Shown one piece after another: positions 9,528 to 22,705 of a stretch of 64,000 nucleotides of DNA (position 1 is its first letter; each line of letters starts with the position of its first letter). The translations under genes and the position numbers were made by a program. The notes beneath the pieces are model-generated. The model ran no database searches. It was not told where the DNA came from and was given only the letters and a program-made list of their open reading frames with translations. This DNA comes from Thiomonas arsenitoxydans. Lineage in GTDB: Bacteria; Pseudomonadota; Gammaproteobacteria; Burkholderiales; Burkholderiaceae_C. The DNA lies in assembly GCF_000253115.1 (NCBI RefSeq), contig NC_014145.1, forward strand, positions 1,674,001-1,738,000, written 5' to 3'.

Positions 9528-10256
9528 TCAGCCTTCGGCGTTGTCGGGGACGAAGACATAGCCCACGCCCCATACGGTCTGGATGTAGCGCGGATGCGCT
9601 GCGTCGGTTTCGATGATTTTGCGCAGACGGGAAATGGCGACGTCAAGGCTGCGGTCGAAGGCCTCGTAGTCGCGTCCGCGGGCCAACTCGGCCAGGCGGT
9701 CGCGCGACAGCGGTTGGCGGGGGTGGCGTACCAGCGCCTTGAGCATGGCGAATTCACCGGTGGTCAGGCTGATGACTTCGCCGTTTTTGCTGAGTTCGCG
9801 CCGGGCCAGATCGAGGCTGAAGGGGCCGAACACCACGGTTTCGTCTTCGCGCGAGGGCGCGCCGGGCAGTTCCGGCGAAGGCTGGCGACGCAGCACTGCG
9901 CTGATGCGGGCGAGGAGTTCTCGGGGGTTGAAGGGCTTGGGCAGGTAATCGTCAGCGCCGACCTCCAGGCCGATGATGCGATCCACATCTTCGCCCTTGG
10001 CCGTCAGCATGATGATCGGGGTCTGGTCTTTGGAGGCGCGCAGACGCTTGCAGATGGATAGGCCGTCTTCACCGGGAAGCATCAGATCAAGCACGATCAG
10101 GTCGAAGCGCTCCTTCACCATGATGCGCGACATCGCCTTGGAATCTTCGGCTACGAACACTTCATAGCCTTCTTGGGAAAGATAGCGACGCAGCAGGTCG
10201 CGGATGCGCGCGTCGTCATCGACGACCATCAGCTTCTTCGGTTTTTCGTGGTCCAT
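9528..10256 (-). CDS. ompR: OmpR-family response regulator
   Basis: A 242-residue regulator with an N-terminal receiver domain (MVVDDDARIRDLLRRYL acidic pocket, phospho-acceptor Asp in VLDLMLPGEDG, Lys in MLTAKGEDVD) and a C-terminal winged helix (LARGRDYEAFDRSLDVAISR, then GVGYVFV). It is very close to proteobacterial OmpR throughout, so I use that symbol. Start ATG 10256 has AGGA about 12 nt upstream and gives the family length; an upstream start at 10283 lacks a Shine-Dalgarno. The histidine kinase gene follows directly and the pair is surely co-transcribed. Confidence 0.9.
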   Translation of the reverse strand: MDHEKPKKLMVVDDDARIRDLLRRYLSQEGYEVFVAEDSKAMSRIMVKERFDLIVLDLMLPGEDGLSICKRLRASKDQTPIIMLTAKGEDVDRIIGLEVGADDYLPKPFNPRELLARISAVLRRQPSPELPGAPSREDETVVFGPFSLDLARRELSKNGEVISLTTGEFAMLKALVRHPRQPLSRDRLAELARGRDYEAFDRSLDVAISRLRKIIETDAAHPRYIQTVWGVGYVFVPDNAEG

Positions 10257-10404
10257 AGAGGCGTCATTCCTGAATGAAAACAAGGCAAAAACAAGGCAAA
10301 CTAGGCTGCCGACCTTCCTTGCAGCGATGTGTCAGCTTAAGGCTTGTTACAGAGTTTACTGCGAGAGCAAGGTGATTCGGGTCGATTCGATTCGATAATT
10401 TCAT

Positions 10405-10773
10405 TTGCAAACTTTGGATACGCCCTTGCCTGTGATCTTGCGTCCATCCTGGCGTCGATTACGCCTGATTTCCCTGATCGGCGCCTGCCTTGTCGGCACG
10501 GTGGCTCAGGCGGGGGCGTCTGCGGCGTTGATGCCGCAGCGGCTGCGCCAGATTGCCGGGCCGGTGGAGGCCAACCTGGCCGAAGGAGCGGGCGGCAAGG
10601 TGGCGGATGGCCGACTGGCTACTTCGCAGTTTCTCAGCCCAGCTGCCTCCACCCCCGTCAAGCCGCATGTGTTGACCTTGCATGACCGGGAAATTCTGCG
10701 GCAGCAGATTCAGGGCGCGACACAGGGCATGAATGCGCGGGCGCCCTCCGCCACGCACAAATCGCATCACTGA
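10405..10773 (+). CDS. Small hypothetical protein with possible signal peptide
   Basis: A 122-residue frame I do not recognise. The N-terminus is basic (LRPSWRRLRL) followed by a hydrophobic stretch (ISLIGACLVGTVAQAGASA) that looks like a Sec signal peptide with a possible cut after AQAGASA. The mature part is Ala/Gln/Arg-rich and ends in a His-rich tail. It is divergent from ompR. Another frame on the same strand (10344-10685) overlaps it, but this one has the signal-like start. Confidence 0.45.
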   Translation: MQTLDTPLPVILRPSWRRLRLISLIGACLVGTVAQAGASAALMPQRLRQIAGPVEANLAEGAGGKVADGRLATSQFLSPAASTPVKPHVLTLHDREILRQQIQGATQGMNARAPSATHKSHH

Positions 10774-10827
10774 TCTCTCTGAGTCGGTCGGTGATCGGTA
10801 TGATGAGCCGATCCTTCTGAAACTCAG

Positions 10828-11699
10828 TTGATCGCCGTGGAAAATCAGCCTCGTCTCTGCTCTGTGCAATGCCTGCATCCCGGAGGTTTGCATCGCCTGG
10901 CCTATTGGGAATGGGGCGCTGCGGACCAAGATGATGTCGTCGTCTGCGTTCATGGTCTGACCCGGCAGGGCCGCGATTTCGACGTGCTGGCGCAGGCGCT
11001 GCAACCGGGTCGCCGCGTGGTGTGCCCTGATCTTCCCGGCCGGGGCGAGTCGGACTGGTTGACCAATCCTGCGCTGTATCAGGTGCCGCAATACCTTGCC
11101 GATCTTGTCACTTTGATGGCCCGTTTGAAGGCGCGTCGGGTGTCTTGGGTGGGCACCTCGCTGGGCGGCCTCATTGGTATTGCTCTGGCCGGCATGCAGC
11201 ACAGCCCGATAGATCGGCTGGTGCTCAACGATGTGGGCCCATCGCTCGATTCGCGAGGGTTGATGCGCATCGCCAGCTATGTCGGACGGCAAATGCGCTT
11301 CGACACCCCCGAGCAGGCGGCTGATTCACTACGCGAAATTTCGCAGGGCTTTGGCCCCCACACCCCGGAGCAATGGATGGCGCTGACCCGCCCCATGTTG
11401 CGCCCGGACGGTGACGGCTGGCGCTTGCACTACGACCCCGCGCTATCTCAGCCGTTCAGCGCGGCGACGGCGCAGGCCGTAGCGGCTGGCGAAATCGCCC
11501 TTTGGCAGGCCTACGATCAGATCGCAGCGCCGACTTTGGTTGTGAGAGGGGCGGATTCCGACATTCTCAATGTGCAGACGGCGCTGGCGATGACGCAGCG
11601 CGGCCCCAGGGCGCGTCTGGTCGAGCTTGCTGGCGTGGGGCACGCGCCGACGCTGGTGCAACCCGACCAGGTGGGCATCGTGCGCGACTTTTTGCTGTC

Positions 11700-11703
<4 letters not shown>
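10828..11703 (+). CDS. Alpha/beta hydrolase
   Basis: About 291 residues of alpha/beta-hydrolase fold. The oxyanion region is VCVHGLTRQGRDFD, the nucleophile elbow is GTSLGG (Ser), the acid is in VVRGADSDIL, and the catalytic His is in ELAGVGHAPTL. It resembles proteobacterial hydrolases often placed before relA. The frame opens at TTG 10828 or GTG 10837, so the start is uncertain. The stop codon overlaps the GTG start of relA in a GTGA junction, implying translational coupling. The substrate is not predictable. Confidence 0.8.
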
Positions 11704-13916
<2,213 letters not shown>

Positions 13917-13963
13917 CTCTGTTATTTGGTGCACAAGAGCCGTGCTAAGATTGCGGGCTTCGT

Positions 13964-14040
<77 letters not shown>

Positions 14041-14140
14041 AATTCTTCCAATCTCCTCATACAACGCCATGCAGCCTTTTCGAACTATCTTGCAGACCCC
14101 CTGAGTTTCAGAGGTCCGCACGCCCGTGCATAGCGATGAC

Positions 14141-14167
14141 AAGGTGCGGTCCATCCGCACCTTTTTT
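14141..14167 (+). terminator. Hairpin and T-run just before thrS
   Basis: AAGGTGCGG and CCGCACCTT pair around a short loop and are followed by six T. The T-run ends about 19 nt before the thrS ATG. It either ends the tRNA-Val transcript or acts as an attenuator in a thrS leader. I see no obvious threonine-rich leader peptide. Confidence 0.7.
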
Positions 14168-14185
14168 ATTTGAGCGAGACGCATC

Positions 14186-16105
14186 ATGTTTCAAATCACC
14201 CTGCCAGACGGTTCCAAACGTGCTTTCGAAGCCCCGCTGATGGTCGCCGAACTGGCGCAGTCGATAGGCGCCGGGCTGTTCAAGGCGGCCTTGGCCGGAA
14301 AAGTTGACGGCAAGCTGGTCGATACCAGCTACCGCCTTTCGCAAGATGCCGAGGTGGCCATCGTCACGGACAAGGATGCCGAGGGGGTGGAAGTGATTCG
14401 GCATTCGACGGCTCACCTTCTGGCCTACGCCGTCAAAGACCTGTATCCCGACGCGCAAGTGACCATCGGCCCGGTGATCGAAAATGGCTTCTACTACGAC
14501 TTCGCCTACAAGCGGCCCTTCACGCCTGAAGATCTCGAAAAGATCGAGGCGCGCATGGCCGAACTTGCCCGCAAGGATGAGCCAGTGCGCCGCAAGGTGC
14601 TGCCGCGTGATGAAGCGGTCGACTATTTCAAGTCGCTTGGTGAGCATTACAAAGCCGAAATCATCGCCAGCATTCCTGCGGGTGAGGATGTGTCGCTGTA
14701 TTCCGAAGGGGCTTTCACCGATCTTTGCCGCGGCCCGCACGTGCCATCGACCGGGCGGCTAAAGGTGTTCAAGCTGATGAAGGTGGCCGGTGCCTATTGG
14801 CGCGGCGACCATCGCAACGCGCAATTACAGCGGATTTACGGCACCGCCTGGGCCAAGAAAGAAGATCAGGACGCCTATCTGCATGCATTGGCTGAGGCGG
14901 AAAAGCGCGATCACCGCAAGCTGGGCAAGGAACTCGACCTGTTCCATTTCCAGGAAGAGGCGCCGGGGCTGGCCTTCTGGCATCCCAAAGGCTGGGCGCT
15001 GTGGCAGGCTGTCGAACAGTACATGCGGCAGGTCTATCGCGATAGCGGCTACCAAGAAGTCAAGGGACCGCAGATTCTCGATGTGAGCTTGTGGAAGCGC
15101 TCGGGTCACTGGGACAACTATTCGGAGAACATGTTCTTCACCGAGTCCGAAAAGCGCCAGTTCGCGGTCAAGCCGATGAACTGCCCCGGTCATATCCAGA
15201 TTTTCAATTCAGGTCTGCGCAGCTATCGCGATCTGCCCATTCGCTATGGCGAGTTTGGCTCATGCCATCGCAACGAGCCCTCCGGTGCGCTGCACGGTCT
15301 GCTGCGCGTGCGCGGTTTCACGCAGGATGACGGTCATATTTTTTGCACCGAAGATCAGATCGAGGCCGAGGTAACAGCTTTTCACCAGCAGGCCATGCAG
15401 GTCTACACCGACTTCGGCTTTACCGATATCGCGCTGAAAATTGCCTTGCGCCCAGAAAAGCGCATCGGCGAAGAAGCCGTTTGGGACAAAGCCGAGGCCG
15501 CATTGCGCGCTGCGCTGCAGGCTTGCGGTGTGGCGTGGCAGGAGTTGCCGGGAGAGGGCGCGTTCTACGGCCCGAAAATCGAATACCACATGAAAGACTC
15601 GATCGGTCGCGCCTGGCAGGTGGGCACCATGCAGGTCGACTTCATGATGCCTGAGCGGCTGGATGCCGAGTATGTCGATGAGCATTCGCAGCGGGTGCGG
15701 CCGGTCATGCTGCACCGGGCGATAGTCGGCTCGATGGAGCGTTTCATCGGTGTACTGATCGAACACTATGCCGGTGCGATGCCGCTGTGGCTCGCGCCGG
15801 TTCAGGCCGTCGTGATGAACATCACCGACGCGCAGGCCGATTACGCACGATCTGTTGCACAAGCGCTGACAAAACAAGGCTTTAGGGTCGAGTTGGATTT
15901 GCGCAACGAAAAAATCAACTATAAAATACGCGAAAATGCATTGAGCAAAGTGCCTTACTTGCTTGTGGTCGGTGACCAAGAGCGAGACGCGGGAACCATC
16001 GCGGTACGGGCACGCGGCAATGTCAACCTCGGGGTGCTGTCCCTGGAGGCGCTGACGCAAAAACTCTCCCAGGAAGTGCAGTCGCGCGCATCAGCCCAGC
16101 AGTAA
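14186..16105 (+). CDS. thrS: Threonyl-tRNA synthetase
   Basis: A 639-residue class II synthetase that charges tRNA-Thr and edits Ser-tRNA-Thr. The order is: N-terminal TGS ([18 protein letters not shown]), editing domain ([20 protein letters not shown]), catalytic core with the zinc Cys in [10 protein letters not shown] and motif 2 [20 protein letters not shown], motif 3 around [18 protein letters not shown], and a C-terminal anticodon-binding domain. Length matches the family. It opens the thrS-infC-rpmI-rplT-pheS-pheT-ihfA block. Confidence 0.97.
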   Translation: MFQITLPDGSKRAFEAPLMVAELAQSIGAGLFKAALAGKVDGKLVDTSYRLSQDAEVAIVTDKDAEGVEVIRHSTAHLLAYAVKDLYPDAQVTIGPVIENGFYYDFAYKRPFTPEDLEKIEARMAELARKDEPVRRKVLPRDEAVDYFKSLGEHYKAEIIASIPAGEDVSLYSEGAFTDLCRGPHVPSTGRLKVFKLMKVAGAYWRGDHRNAQLQRIYGTAWAKKEDQDAYLHALAEAEKRDHRKLGKELDLFHFQEEAPGLAFWHPKGWALWQAVEQYMRQVYRDSGYQEVKGPQILDVSLWKRSGHWDNYSENMFFTESEKRQFAVKPMNCPGHIQIFNSGLRSYRDLPIRYGEFGSCHRNEPSGALHGLLRVRGFTQDDGHIFCTEDQIEAEVTAFHQQAMQVYTDFGFTDIALKIALRPEKRIGEEAVWDKAEAALRAALQACGVAWQELPGEGAFYGPKIEYHMKDSIGRAWQVGTMQVDFMMPERLDAEYVDEHSQRVRPVMLHRAIVGSMERFIGVLIEHYAGAMPLWLAPVQAVVMNITDAQADYARSVAQALTKQGFRVELDLRNEKINYKIRENALSKVPYLLVVGDQERDAGTIAVRARGNVNLGVLSLEALTQKLSQEVQSRASAQQ

Positions 16106-16156
16106 GAACTCAGCTGGGGCAGCATATTTGTCTAAATGAATTGAAAGGTTTGAGCC

Positions 16157-16702
16157 ATCGCTACGTTCCAGAGCCGTAATACACCGGAAAAACGCGCGCA
16201 TCGTCTGAATCGCGAAATCACGCTTCCCGAACTTCGCCTAGTCGGACCTGACGGCGAGGCGCTCGGGGTGGTTTCCCTCACCGAGGCGCTCAGACTCGCC
16301 GAGCAGCATGATGTGGACCTGGTGGAAATTGCGCCGACCGCATCACCTCCGGTCTGTCGCTTGATGGATTACGGCAAGTTCAAATACGAAGAACAAAAAA
16401 AGAACCACGAAGCCCGGGCCAAGCAAAAGCAAATCCAGATCAAGGAAGTCAAATTCCGTCCGGCAACAGACGACGGCGACTACCAGATCAAGCTGCGTAA
16501 CCTCCGCCGTTTCTTGGAAGAAGGTGATAAAGGCAAGGTCAGTCTGCGTTTCCGTGGGCGTGAAATTACCCACCAGGACATCGGGATGCGGGTGCTGGAG
16601 CGCGTTAAGGCCGATGTCGAAGATGTCGGCCAGGTTGAGCAGATGCCCAAGCTGGAAGGGCGCCAGATGATCATGGTCATCTCGCCGAAGAAGAAAAAAT
16701 AA
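16157..16702 (+). CDS. infC: Translation initiation factor IF-3 with an ATC start codon
   Basis: A 181-residue IF-3 that keeps ribosomal subunits apart and proofreads initiator tRNA. The N-domain includes [20 protein letters not shown] and the C-domain [20 protein letters not shown] and [12 protein letters not shown]. The conserved protein extends well upstream of the first GTG (16268). The upstream frame is closed by TGA at 16151, and the only suitable start before the conserved region is ATC at 16157, with AAAGG 8-9 nt upstream. Rare AUU/AUC starts in infC are known from other bacteria and let IF-3 repress its own translation. The start is inferred but well constrained. Confidence 0.93.
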   Translation: MATFQSRNTPEKRAHRLNREITLPELRLVGPDGEALGVVSLTEALRLAEQHDVDLVEIAPTASPPVCRLMDYGKFKYEEQKKNHEARAKQKQIQIKEVKFRPATDDGDYQIKLRNLRRFLEEGDKGKVSLRFRGREITHQDIGMRVLERVKADVEDVGQVEQMPKLEGRQMIMVISPKKKK

Positions 16703-16916
16703 ACAGCCTTTGCTGCGCTGGTTCAAATGGATCTGGTGCAGCGAAGGCGAGAAGTGCGTTCCTGCTTTTTGGCGGTGAACAAACCTGTAGCGCAAGCTGC
16801 AGTCGCGTGTGTTTGGCTCAGAGGGGCGAATGCCGCAAAACTCGTGTGCGTGGGCTTGAAAGTGTCTGGTTCATCGTCAGACCGCCTGCGGATATGTCAT
16901 ATTTAATGGAGCAATC

Positions 16917-17114
16917 ATGCCCAAGATGAAGACCAAAAAGAGTGCCGCAAAGCGATTCCGCGTGCGTCCGGGCGGCACTGTCAAACGTGGCCAAGCGTTC
17001 AAGCGCCATATCCTGACCAAGAAAACCACCAAGAACAAGCGTCACTTGCGTGGGGCCACGGGGGTGCATGACAGTGATCTGAAGCAGATCGCAGCCATGA
17101 TGCCTTTCGCCTGA
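16917..17114 (+). CDS. rpmI: Large-subunit ribosomal protein bL35
   Basis: A 65-residue basic protein beginning [16 protein letters not shown] and containing [20 protein letters not shown], the full bL35 pattern at the usual size. It follows infC after a 214-nt leader that contains a strong hairpin (16706-16748, CCTTTGCTGC paired with GCAGCGAAGG), the sort of place where L20 autoregulation acts in other bacteria. Inference: that leader may be the regulatory site for rpmI-rplT. Confidence 0.97.
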   Translation: MPKMKTKKSAAKRFRVRPGGTVKRGQAFKRHILTKKTTKNKRHLRGATGVHDSDLKQIAAMMPFA

Positions 17115-17163
17115 AGCGCCAGTCGCCTCAGTTCGAACAATCAATCAGGATAAGGAGTCTTAA

Positions 17164-17520
17164 ATGCCTCGCGTCAAACGTGGTGTGACTGCACGTGCAC
17201 GTCACAAAAAAGTTCTCGACCTCGCCAAGGGTTTCCGCGGCCGCCGCAAAAACGTCTATCGCATCGCCAAAGAAGCGGTGATGAAGGCTGGGCAATATGC
17301 CTACCGTGACCGTCGTGCCAAGAAGCGTGAATTCCGCTCGCTGTGGATCACCCGGATCAACGCCGCGGTACGCCAGTCCGGCATGACCTACAGCGTGTTC
17401 ATGAATGGCATGAAAAAAGCGCAGATCGAAATTGACCGCAAGGTGCTCGCCGACATGGCGGTGCACGACGCAGCAGCGTTCGCCAAAATCGTCGCTCAGG
17501 TCAAGGCAGCAATGGCCTGA
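17164..17520 (+). CDS. rplT: Large-subunit ribosomal protein bL20
   Basis: A 118-residue protein, [20 protein letters not shown] at the N-terminus and [20 protein letters not shown] further on, matching bL20 over its whole length. It binds 23S rRNA early in 50S assembly and in other bacteria represses the infC-rpmI-rplT operon. AAGGAG lies upstream of the ATG. Confidence 0.97.
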   Translation: MPRVKRGVTARARHKKVLDLAKGFRGRRKNVYRIAKEAVMKAGQYAYRDRRAKKREFRSLWITRINAAVRQSGMTYSVFMNGMKKAQIEIDRKVLADMAVHDAAAFAKIVAQVKAAMA

Positions 17521-17566
17521 TCGCAGGGCCTGGAGCTTTGTTGCTCTGTTGCGTGTCTTGCTGTGC

Positions 17567-17597
17567 AAAGGCCTGTTTCCACAGGCCTTTGTTCTTT
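17567..17597 (+). terminator. Terminator or attenuator between rplT and pheS
   Basis: AAAGGCCTGT and ACAGGCCTTT form a stable hairpin followed by a T-rich tract with one G and one C interruption. It may end the ribosomal transcript or attenuate pheST. I looked for a Phe-rich leader peptide like pheL and did not find one. Confidence 0.65.
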
Positions 17598-17679
17598 GTT
17601 GGCGGTGCTGCGCTTGGGCGCAAGGGTTGGTTGCCGTCTCTTGGGATGCCTGTTCACACTTTTTCGGTGTACTTAGTCT

Positions 17680-18723
17680 ATGAATCCTTTGCAAACCCTG
17701 ATCGATCAAGCCAGCGCCGAGTTTTCGCGAGCGACGGATTCCGCCACGCTGGAAAACGCCAAGGCGCGCTATCTGGGAAAGACCGGCTTGATCACCATCG
17801 AGATGAAAGCCCTGGCGGCTCTCCCGACCGAGGAAAAGCGGGCCCGGGGCGCTGAGATCAATCTGGCAAAACAGGCGATTGAGCAGGCTTTGCAACTGCG
17901 GCGCGAGGCGATCGAGCAGGCGGCGCTCCAGGCTCAACTGCAGGCGCAGGCGATTGACGTGACCTTGCCGGGGCGCGCGGGAAATCAAGGCGGCTTGCAC
18001 CCGCTGACGCGTAGCTGGATGCGGATGGAGCAGATTTTCCGCTCCATGGGTTTCGACGTGGCCGACGGCCCGGAAATCGAAGACGATTGGACCAATTTCA
18101 CCGCGCTGAATTCGCCACAGAATCACCCCGCGCGCTCGATGCAAGACACCTTCTACGTCGACGCCAAGGATGTGCACGGCCAACCGTTGCTGCTGCGAAC
18201 GCATACCTCTCCGATGCAGGTTCGCCATGCCCGAGCCCACGTGCAGCGGTATGCAGGGGCCGCCGAAATGCCGCCGATCAAGGTGATTGCGCCGGGACGC
18301 ACTTATCGTGTGGACAGCGACGCGACGCATTCTCCGATGTTTCATCAATTTGAAGGACTATGGATCGACCAGAATGTGTCGATGGCTGATCTCAAGGGCA
18401 CCTTCACCAGTTTTCTCAAGGCCTTCTTCGAGCGCGACGATATTCTGGTGCGCTTTCGCCCCTCGTACTTTCCTTTCACGGAGCCGTCCGCCGAGATCGA
18501 CATGATGTTCGAGAGCGGGCCGCTCAAAGGCCGCTGGCTGGAGCTTGCAGGTTCCGGGCAGGTGCATCCCACGGTGGTGCGCAACTTCGGGCTCGACCCC
18601 GAGCGGTTCATCGGCTTCGCCTTTGGCAGCGGTCTGGATCGCATCACCATGCTGCGCTACGGCATCTCGGATCTGCGGCTGTTCTACGAAAACGATCTGC
18701 GCTTTCTCCAGCAGTTCGCCTAA
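17680..18723 (+). CDS. pheS: Phenylalanyl-tRNA synthetase alpha subunit
   Basis: A 347-residue class II catalytic subunit. A coiled-coil arm occupies about residues 1-90, then come motif 1 ([20 protein letters not shown]), motif 2 ([20 protein letters not shown]) and motif 3 ([20 protein letters not shown]). It forms the alpha2beta2 enzyme with PheT, encoded 68 nt downstream. Confidence 0.97.
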   Translation: MNPLQTLIDQASAEFSRATDSATLENAKARYLGKTGLITIEMKALAALPTEEKRARGAEINLAKQAIEQALQLRREAIEQAALQAQLQAQAIDVTLPGRAGNQGGLHPLTRSWMRMEQIFRSMGFDVADGPEIEDDWTNFTALNSPQNHPARSMQDTFYVDAKDVHGQPLLLRTHTSPMQVRHARAHVQRYAGAAEMPPIKVIAPGRTYRVDSDATHSPMFHQFEGLWIDQNVSMADLKGTFTSFLKAFFERDDILVRFRPSYFPFTEPSAEIDMMFESGPLKGRWLELAGSGQVHPTVVRNFGLDPERFIGFAFGSGLDRITMLRYGISDLRLFYENDLRFLQQFA

Positions 18724-18791
18724 CCCAGTCGCCACCCCTCGCTTTTATTTTGCGGCCTGACCGCTGAGCTGAACTTTTCAAAGAGCTGATC

Positions 18792-21233
18792 ATGCAGTTT
18801 CCCGAATCCTGGTTGCGCCAGTTTTGCAATCCCGACCTCTCGACCGAAGCGCTGGCCGATACCCTGACCATGGCGGGTCTGGAAGTGGAGGAAGTGCAAG
18901 CCGCGGCGCTCGCTTTTTCGGGGGTTGTGGTGGGGCTGGTGCGTGATGTGCAGCCTCATCCCAATGCCGACAAACTTCGTGTTTGCCAGGTGGATGTCGG
19001 CGCGGCTCAATGGCTGCAAATCGTCTGCGGTGCGCCCAATGTGGCCGTCGGCATGGCCGCGCCCTGTGCGCTGGTGGGGGCCGAGTTGCCGCCGCAGCAA
19101 GAGGGGCAGGGCGCGTTCCGGATCGGGCCGGCCAAGATGCGCGGTGTGGAATCGCAGGGCATGCTGTGCTCCGCGCGGGAGCTGGGCCTGTCGGCCGATC
19201 ATGCCGGTTTGCTGGCGCTTCAGGGAGCACCGCAGGCCGGGGCGGATCTGCGTGAATGGCTCTCGCTCGACGAAGCCGTGTTCACCATCAAGCTCACGCC
19301 GAATCTGGGGCATTGCCTGAGCATCATCGGTGTCGCCCGTGAGGTGTCTGCAGTCACGGGTGCGGTGTTCCACAGACCGACGTTCAGGACCGTGGCGCCC
19401 ACTCTGGCGGACCGATTGCCGGTGAGCATTGAAGCGCCCGATCTCTGCGGGCGGTTTTCCGGCCGCATCATCCGCGGTGTGAATGCTCGGGCCGAAACAC
19501 CGCAATGGATGAAGACACGGCTGGAACGCAGCGGACAGCGAAGCATTTCGGCTCTGGTCGACATTTCCAACTATGTGATGCTGGAGTTGGGCCGCCCGAG
19601 CCATGTGTTCGATCTGGCCAAGATTCGCGGCGGATTGACCGTGCGCTGGGCGCGCGAAGGCGAGCAGCTTGAATTGCTCAACGGGCAGACCATCTCGCTG
19701 AGCGCCGACATGGGAGTGATTGCCGCCGAAAACGGCGTGGAATCTCTTGCCGGCATCATGGGGGGCGAGTCCACCGCCGTCACCTTGGACACTACGGACA
19801 TCTACCTCGAGGCTGCATTCTGGTGGCCGGACGCCATTCGTGGCCGCGCCCGCCGTCTGAACTTTTCTACCGATGCGGCCGCCCGCTTCGAGCGCGGGGT
19901 CGACTATGCGACCACCGTCGAGCACCTCGATGCCATCACCGCGCTGATTCTGGACATCTGCGGCGGACAAGCGGGCCCGGCCGACGATCAGATCACCCAA
20001 CTGCCGCAACGCAAGCCGGTGCGGATGCGGGTGGCGCGGTGCGAGAAAGTCATCGGCATCCCTATCGGCTCAGACCGCATGGGCGAGATTTTTTCGCGGC
20101 TCGGGCTTCAGGCTGAACTCGACCGCAACAGCACTGAACCCGCCTGGATCGTGACGCCAGGCGCTGAACGTTTCGATCTGGAGATTGAAGAAGATCTGAT
20201 CGAAGAAGTCGCACGCATTCACGGCTATCAGCACATTCCAACCCAGGCGCCGGTGGCGCGCCTGCATCCGCTGCCGGTGCCCGAGGGCCAGCGCACTTTG
20301 CACAGCCTACGTCTGAAAGCCGCGGCCCTAGGCTATCAAGAGACCCTCAATTTCTCTTTTGTGGATGCGCAAGCGGAGCAGGATTTCGCAGGTCAGGCTG
20401 ACCCCATCCGCCTGCTCAATCCCATCGCGTCACAGATGTCGGTGATGCGCTCCACGCTCATCGGCTCACTGGTCAAGGTGCTGGCAGACAACCTCAACCA
20501 TCGTGCTAAACGGGTGCGTCTGTTTGAACTCGGTCGTGTGTTTGCGCGCGATGCGCAGGCCGAGAACGGGCCGATGCAGGTTGCGGGCATTCGCCAGCCG
20601 ATGCGCCTGGCGGGTCTGGCCTATGGCTCGGTGGTTCCCGTGCAGTGGGCCGAGCCGGAACGGCGGGTCGATTTCTACGATGTGAAGGCAGATGTCGAGG
20701 CCTTGTGTGAGGGTTTGGGCAACAGATCCGGTGAGTTGCAATGGACGCCGGTTCAACATCCCGCCTTGCATCCGGGGCGCAGCGCGGAAGTTCGGCTGGG
20801 CGGTGAGCGCCTGGGCGTGGTGGGAGAATTGCATCCGCAATGGGTGCAGCGCTATCACCTGCAGTTTGCACCCGTGATCTTCGAGCTGGATGCTGGGCTG
20901 TTGCAGGCCCAGAAACTGCCCGTGTTTGCCCCCATCAACCGCGTACCCGCCGTGCAGCGCGACCTGGCGTTTCAGGTTCCCTCGGGCGTCAGCTATGCGA
21001 AGATGCAGCAGGCAGTACAAACCGCCATCCAGAACATTCCGGTTTGCGGCATCATCCGGGAGGTGCGACTCTTCGACCTGTTCACCCCGCCCGGAGACAC
21101 GACCTCGAAAAGCATGGCCTTCCGTCTGCAGTTGCAAGACCAGCAAACCTTGACTGACGAGCGGGTGGATGCCGCCTGTCAGGCGTTGGTTGCCGAGTTG
21201 GCGACAGCAACCGGGGCACAACTCAGGGGTTGA
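18792..21233 (+). CDS. pheT: Phenylalanyl-tRNA synthetase beta subunit
   Basis: An 813-residue subunit with the standard order: an N-terminal tRNA-binding EMAP/OB domain ([20 protein letters not shown], about residues 40-150), the B3/B4 editing domain, the B5 domain, a catalytic-like domain, and a C-terminal FDX-ACB domain ([15 protein letters not shown] onward). The start [20 protein letters not shown] is typical. It is followed at 44 nt by ihfA, as in many proteobacteria. Confidence 0.97.
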   Translation: MQFPESWLRQFCNPDLSTEALADTLTMAGLEVEEVQAAALAFSGVVVGLVRDVQPHPNADKLRVCQVDVGAAQWLQIVCGAPNVAVGMAAPCALVGAELPPQQEGQGAFRIGPAKMRGVESQGMLCSARELGLSADHAGLLALQGAPQAGADLREWLSLDEAVFTIKLTPNLGHCLSIIGVAREVSAVTGAVFHRPTFRTVAPTLADRLPVSIEAPDLCGRFSGRIIRGVNARAETPQWMKTRLERSGQRSISALVDISNYVMLELGRPSHVFDLAKIRGGLTVRWAREGEQLELLNGQTISLSADMGVIAAENGVESLAGIMGGESTAVTLDTTDIYLEAAFWWPDAIRGRARRLNFSTDAAARFERGVDYATTVEHLDAITALILDICGGQAGPADDQITQLPQRKPVRMRVARCEKVIGIPIGSDRMGEIFSRLGLQAELDRNSTEPAWIVTPGAERFDLEIEEDLIEEVARIHGYQHIPTQAPVARLHPLPVPEGQRTLHSLRLKAAALGYQETLNFSFVDAQAEQDFAGQADPIRLLNPIASQMSVMRSTLIGSLVKVLADNLNHRAKRVRLFELGRVFARDAQAENGPMQVAGIRQPMRLAGLAYGSVVPVQWAEPERRVDFYDVKADVEALCEGLGNRSGELQWTPVQHPALHPGRSAEVRLGGERLGVVGELHPQWVQRYHLQFAPVIFELDAGLLQAQKLPVFAPINRVPAVQRDLAFQVPSGVSYAKMQQAVQTAIQNIPVCGIIREVRLFDLFTPPGDTTSKSMAFRLQLQDQQTLTDERVDAACQALVAELATATGAQLRG

Positions 21234-21277
21234 AGTCGGTCGAAACAATAACAAAAGCAGCACACAGGAGGACACAG

Positions 21278-21625
21278 ATGGCACGCATTCAGATCGAATC
21301 GGTGCAGACACCGACGCTGACCAAGGCAGAACTCGCCGAACAGCTCTATGAGCGTATCGGCCTCAACAAACGTGAATCGAAAGACATGGTCGATGCCTTT
21401 TTCGACCGCGTTCGAGATGCCTTGGGCCGCGGCGAAGATGTCAAACTTTCCGGGTTCGGCCATTTCCAGTTGCGCGAAAAGGCGCAGCGGCCAGGCCGCA
21501 ATCCCCGCACCGGCGAAATCATTCCCATCGCCGCGCGCCGGGTGGTGATTTTCCACGCCAGCCACAAGTTCAAGCATCAACTCCAAGGCCCCGCCCTTGC
21601 TGATCTGGCCGAAGAGGTGCAGTGA
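21278..21625 (+). CDS. ihfA: Integration host factor alpha subunit
   Basis: A 115-residue DNA-bending protein of the HU/IHF family. The C-terminal arm [20 protein letters not shown] includes the intercalating Pro of the PGRNP beta-ribbon, and the N-terminal helices are [20 protein letters not shown]. Start ATG 21278 is preceded by a consensus AGGAGG; an in-frame ATG at 21230 is too far upstream. It heterodimerises with IhfB and assists recombination, including tyrosine-integrase reactions such as those at the neighbouring tRNA-Pro site. Confidence 0.95.
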   Translation: MARIQIESVQTPTLTKAELAEQLYERIGLNKRESKDMVDAFFDRVRDALGRGEDVKLSGFGHFQLREKAQRPGRNPRTGEIIPIAARRVVIFHASHKFKHQLQGPALADLAEEVQ

Positions 21626-21826
21626 CCTTCGCCGGGTCTGCAAATCGTCGAAGAACGCCGAAATTTGTTGGTAAGGTATGTGAAGAATGCCGCGAACCCA
21701 CGGTGAATCCGGCTGGACATTGCCGTTATCCGCCTGTGATGCGGCAAAATCCATTAACCAGCCCCTTTGGGCGAATTCCGTTTTGACGTAACCGCTCACG
21801 CTTCTAGGATTTGTCACGTCTCCACC

Positions 21827-22231
21827 ATGAGTGCCGTCCCTGCATTGCCGCCCATCCCTGCCAAACGCTACTTCACCATTGGAGAAGTCAGCGAGTTGTG
21901 CGGCGTGAAATCGCACGTACTGCGGTATTGGGAGCAAGAATTCGCACAATTGCGCCCGATGAAAAGAAGGGGCAACCGGCGCTATTACCAGCACCATGAG
22001 GTGCTGTTGATTCGCCGTATTCGCGAGCTGCTGTATGAGCAAGGTTTCACCATCAGCGGCGCCCGAGCGCGTTTGGGCGGGATTCCTGGCGACGAGCACG
22101 CAATGCGAGAAGCAGCGGGCACGCCGGATGCCGGAGAGCAGGCTCCGCTGGTGCCGCTACCTGCCATTCAGCACATCAACGAACTGCGCGCCGAACTCCT
22201 CTCGATCCGCAGAAGTTTGATCGAACCCTGA
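21827..22231 (+). CDS. MerR-family transcriptional regulator (MlrA-like, small)
   Basis: A 134-residue regulator with an N-terminal MerR winged helix ([25 protein letters not shown], split here for length) and the wing [21 protein letters not shown] short C-terminal helix follows. There are no Cys metal ligands, so it is not a metal sensor. This gene routinely sits between ihfA and tRNA-Pro in betaproteobacteria, so it is core. ATG 21827 is chosen by homology; the frame is open 20 codons upstream. Confidence 0.88.
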   Translation: MSAVPALPPIPAKRYFTIGEVSELCGVKSHVLRYWEQEFAQLRPMKRRGNRRYYQHHEVLLIRRIRELLYEQGFTISGARARLGGIPGDEHAMREAAGTPDAGEQAPLVPLPAIQHINELRAELLSIRRSLIEP

Positions 22232-22262
22232 GGAATAGTGTATGATTGCCTGCTTTGGTCGT

Positions 22263-22347
<85 letters not shown>

Positions 22348-22374
22348 CAGAAAATCAAAGAGTTAGAGAGAAAT

Positions 22375-22401
22375 CCCACACTAACACTGTGGGCTTTTTT
22401 T
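22375..22401 (+). terminator. Terminator inside the element next to tRNA-Pro
   Basis: CCCACA and TGTGGG form a stem with a 7-nt loop, followed by a run of seven T. It lies 35 nt past the tRNA. It now ends tRNA-Pro transcription; the displaced chromosomal terminator is probably the one at 51030-51058. Confidence 0.75.
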
Positions 22402-22428
22402 CGTCTAAATGGTGAATTTCGCGGATTA

Positions 22429-22458
22429 ATTCCCCCTGAATTCCCCCTAGATTCCCCC
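22429..22458 (+). repeat. Three ATTCCCCC repeats at 11-bp spacing (candidate integrase arm sites, left)
   Basis: ATTCCCCC occurs at 22429, 22440 and 22451, exactly one helical turn apart. The same block with two copies, at the same 11-bp spacing and in the same orientation, lies beside the integrase start at 50846-50864. Their position near each att site suggests arm-type binding sites for the integrase or an excisionase. This is inference. Confidence 0.6.
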
Positions 22459-22705
22459 AAAACACACCCACGCCGCACCTTTTACAACTCCCCCTGCGTG
22501 AGCTGATCGATCTCATGGGGCCGGGTGGCCACAGCGACGGTTCTCGCAGCGCAGAACTTTTCAGGCACGGCAGCGGCGCACCCACTGTGCCGCGCTGTTG
22601 CGGATTCTGTCTACAGTGTTGCCCCCGGTTTGTGGAGACAAGGTTGCGACATGGCGTAGCGGCCCGGAAATGGTGATTGCGATTGCCGATATGCTGTATC
22701 GCCGC
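22459..22705. other. Non-coding stretch at the left end of the element
   Basis: Between the repeat block and the end of the relaxase gene I see no convincing gene. A minus-strand frame (22561-22752) runs into the relaxase 3' end but has no recognisable domain or clear ribosome site. Confidence 0.5.

Noticed and set aside
17521..17679. pheL-like leader peptide controlling pheST
   Set aside because: No frame with a ribosome site and a run of Phe codons precedes the hairpin.
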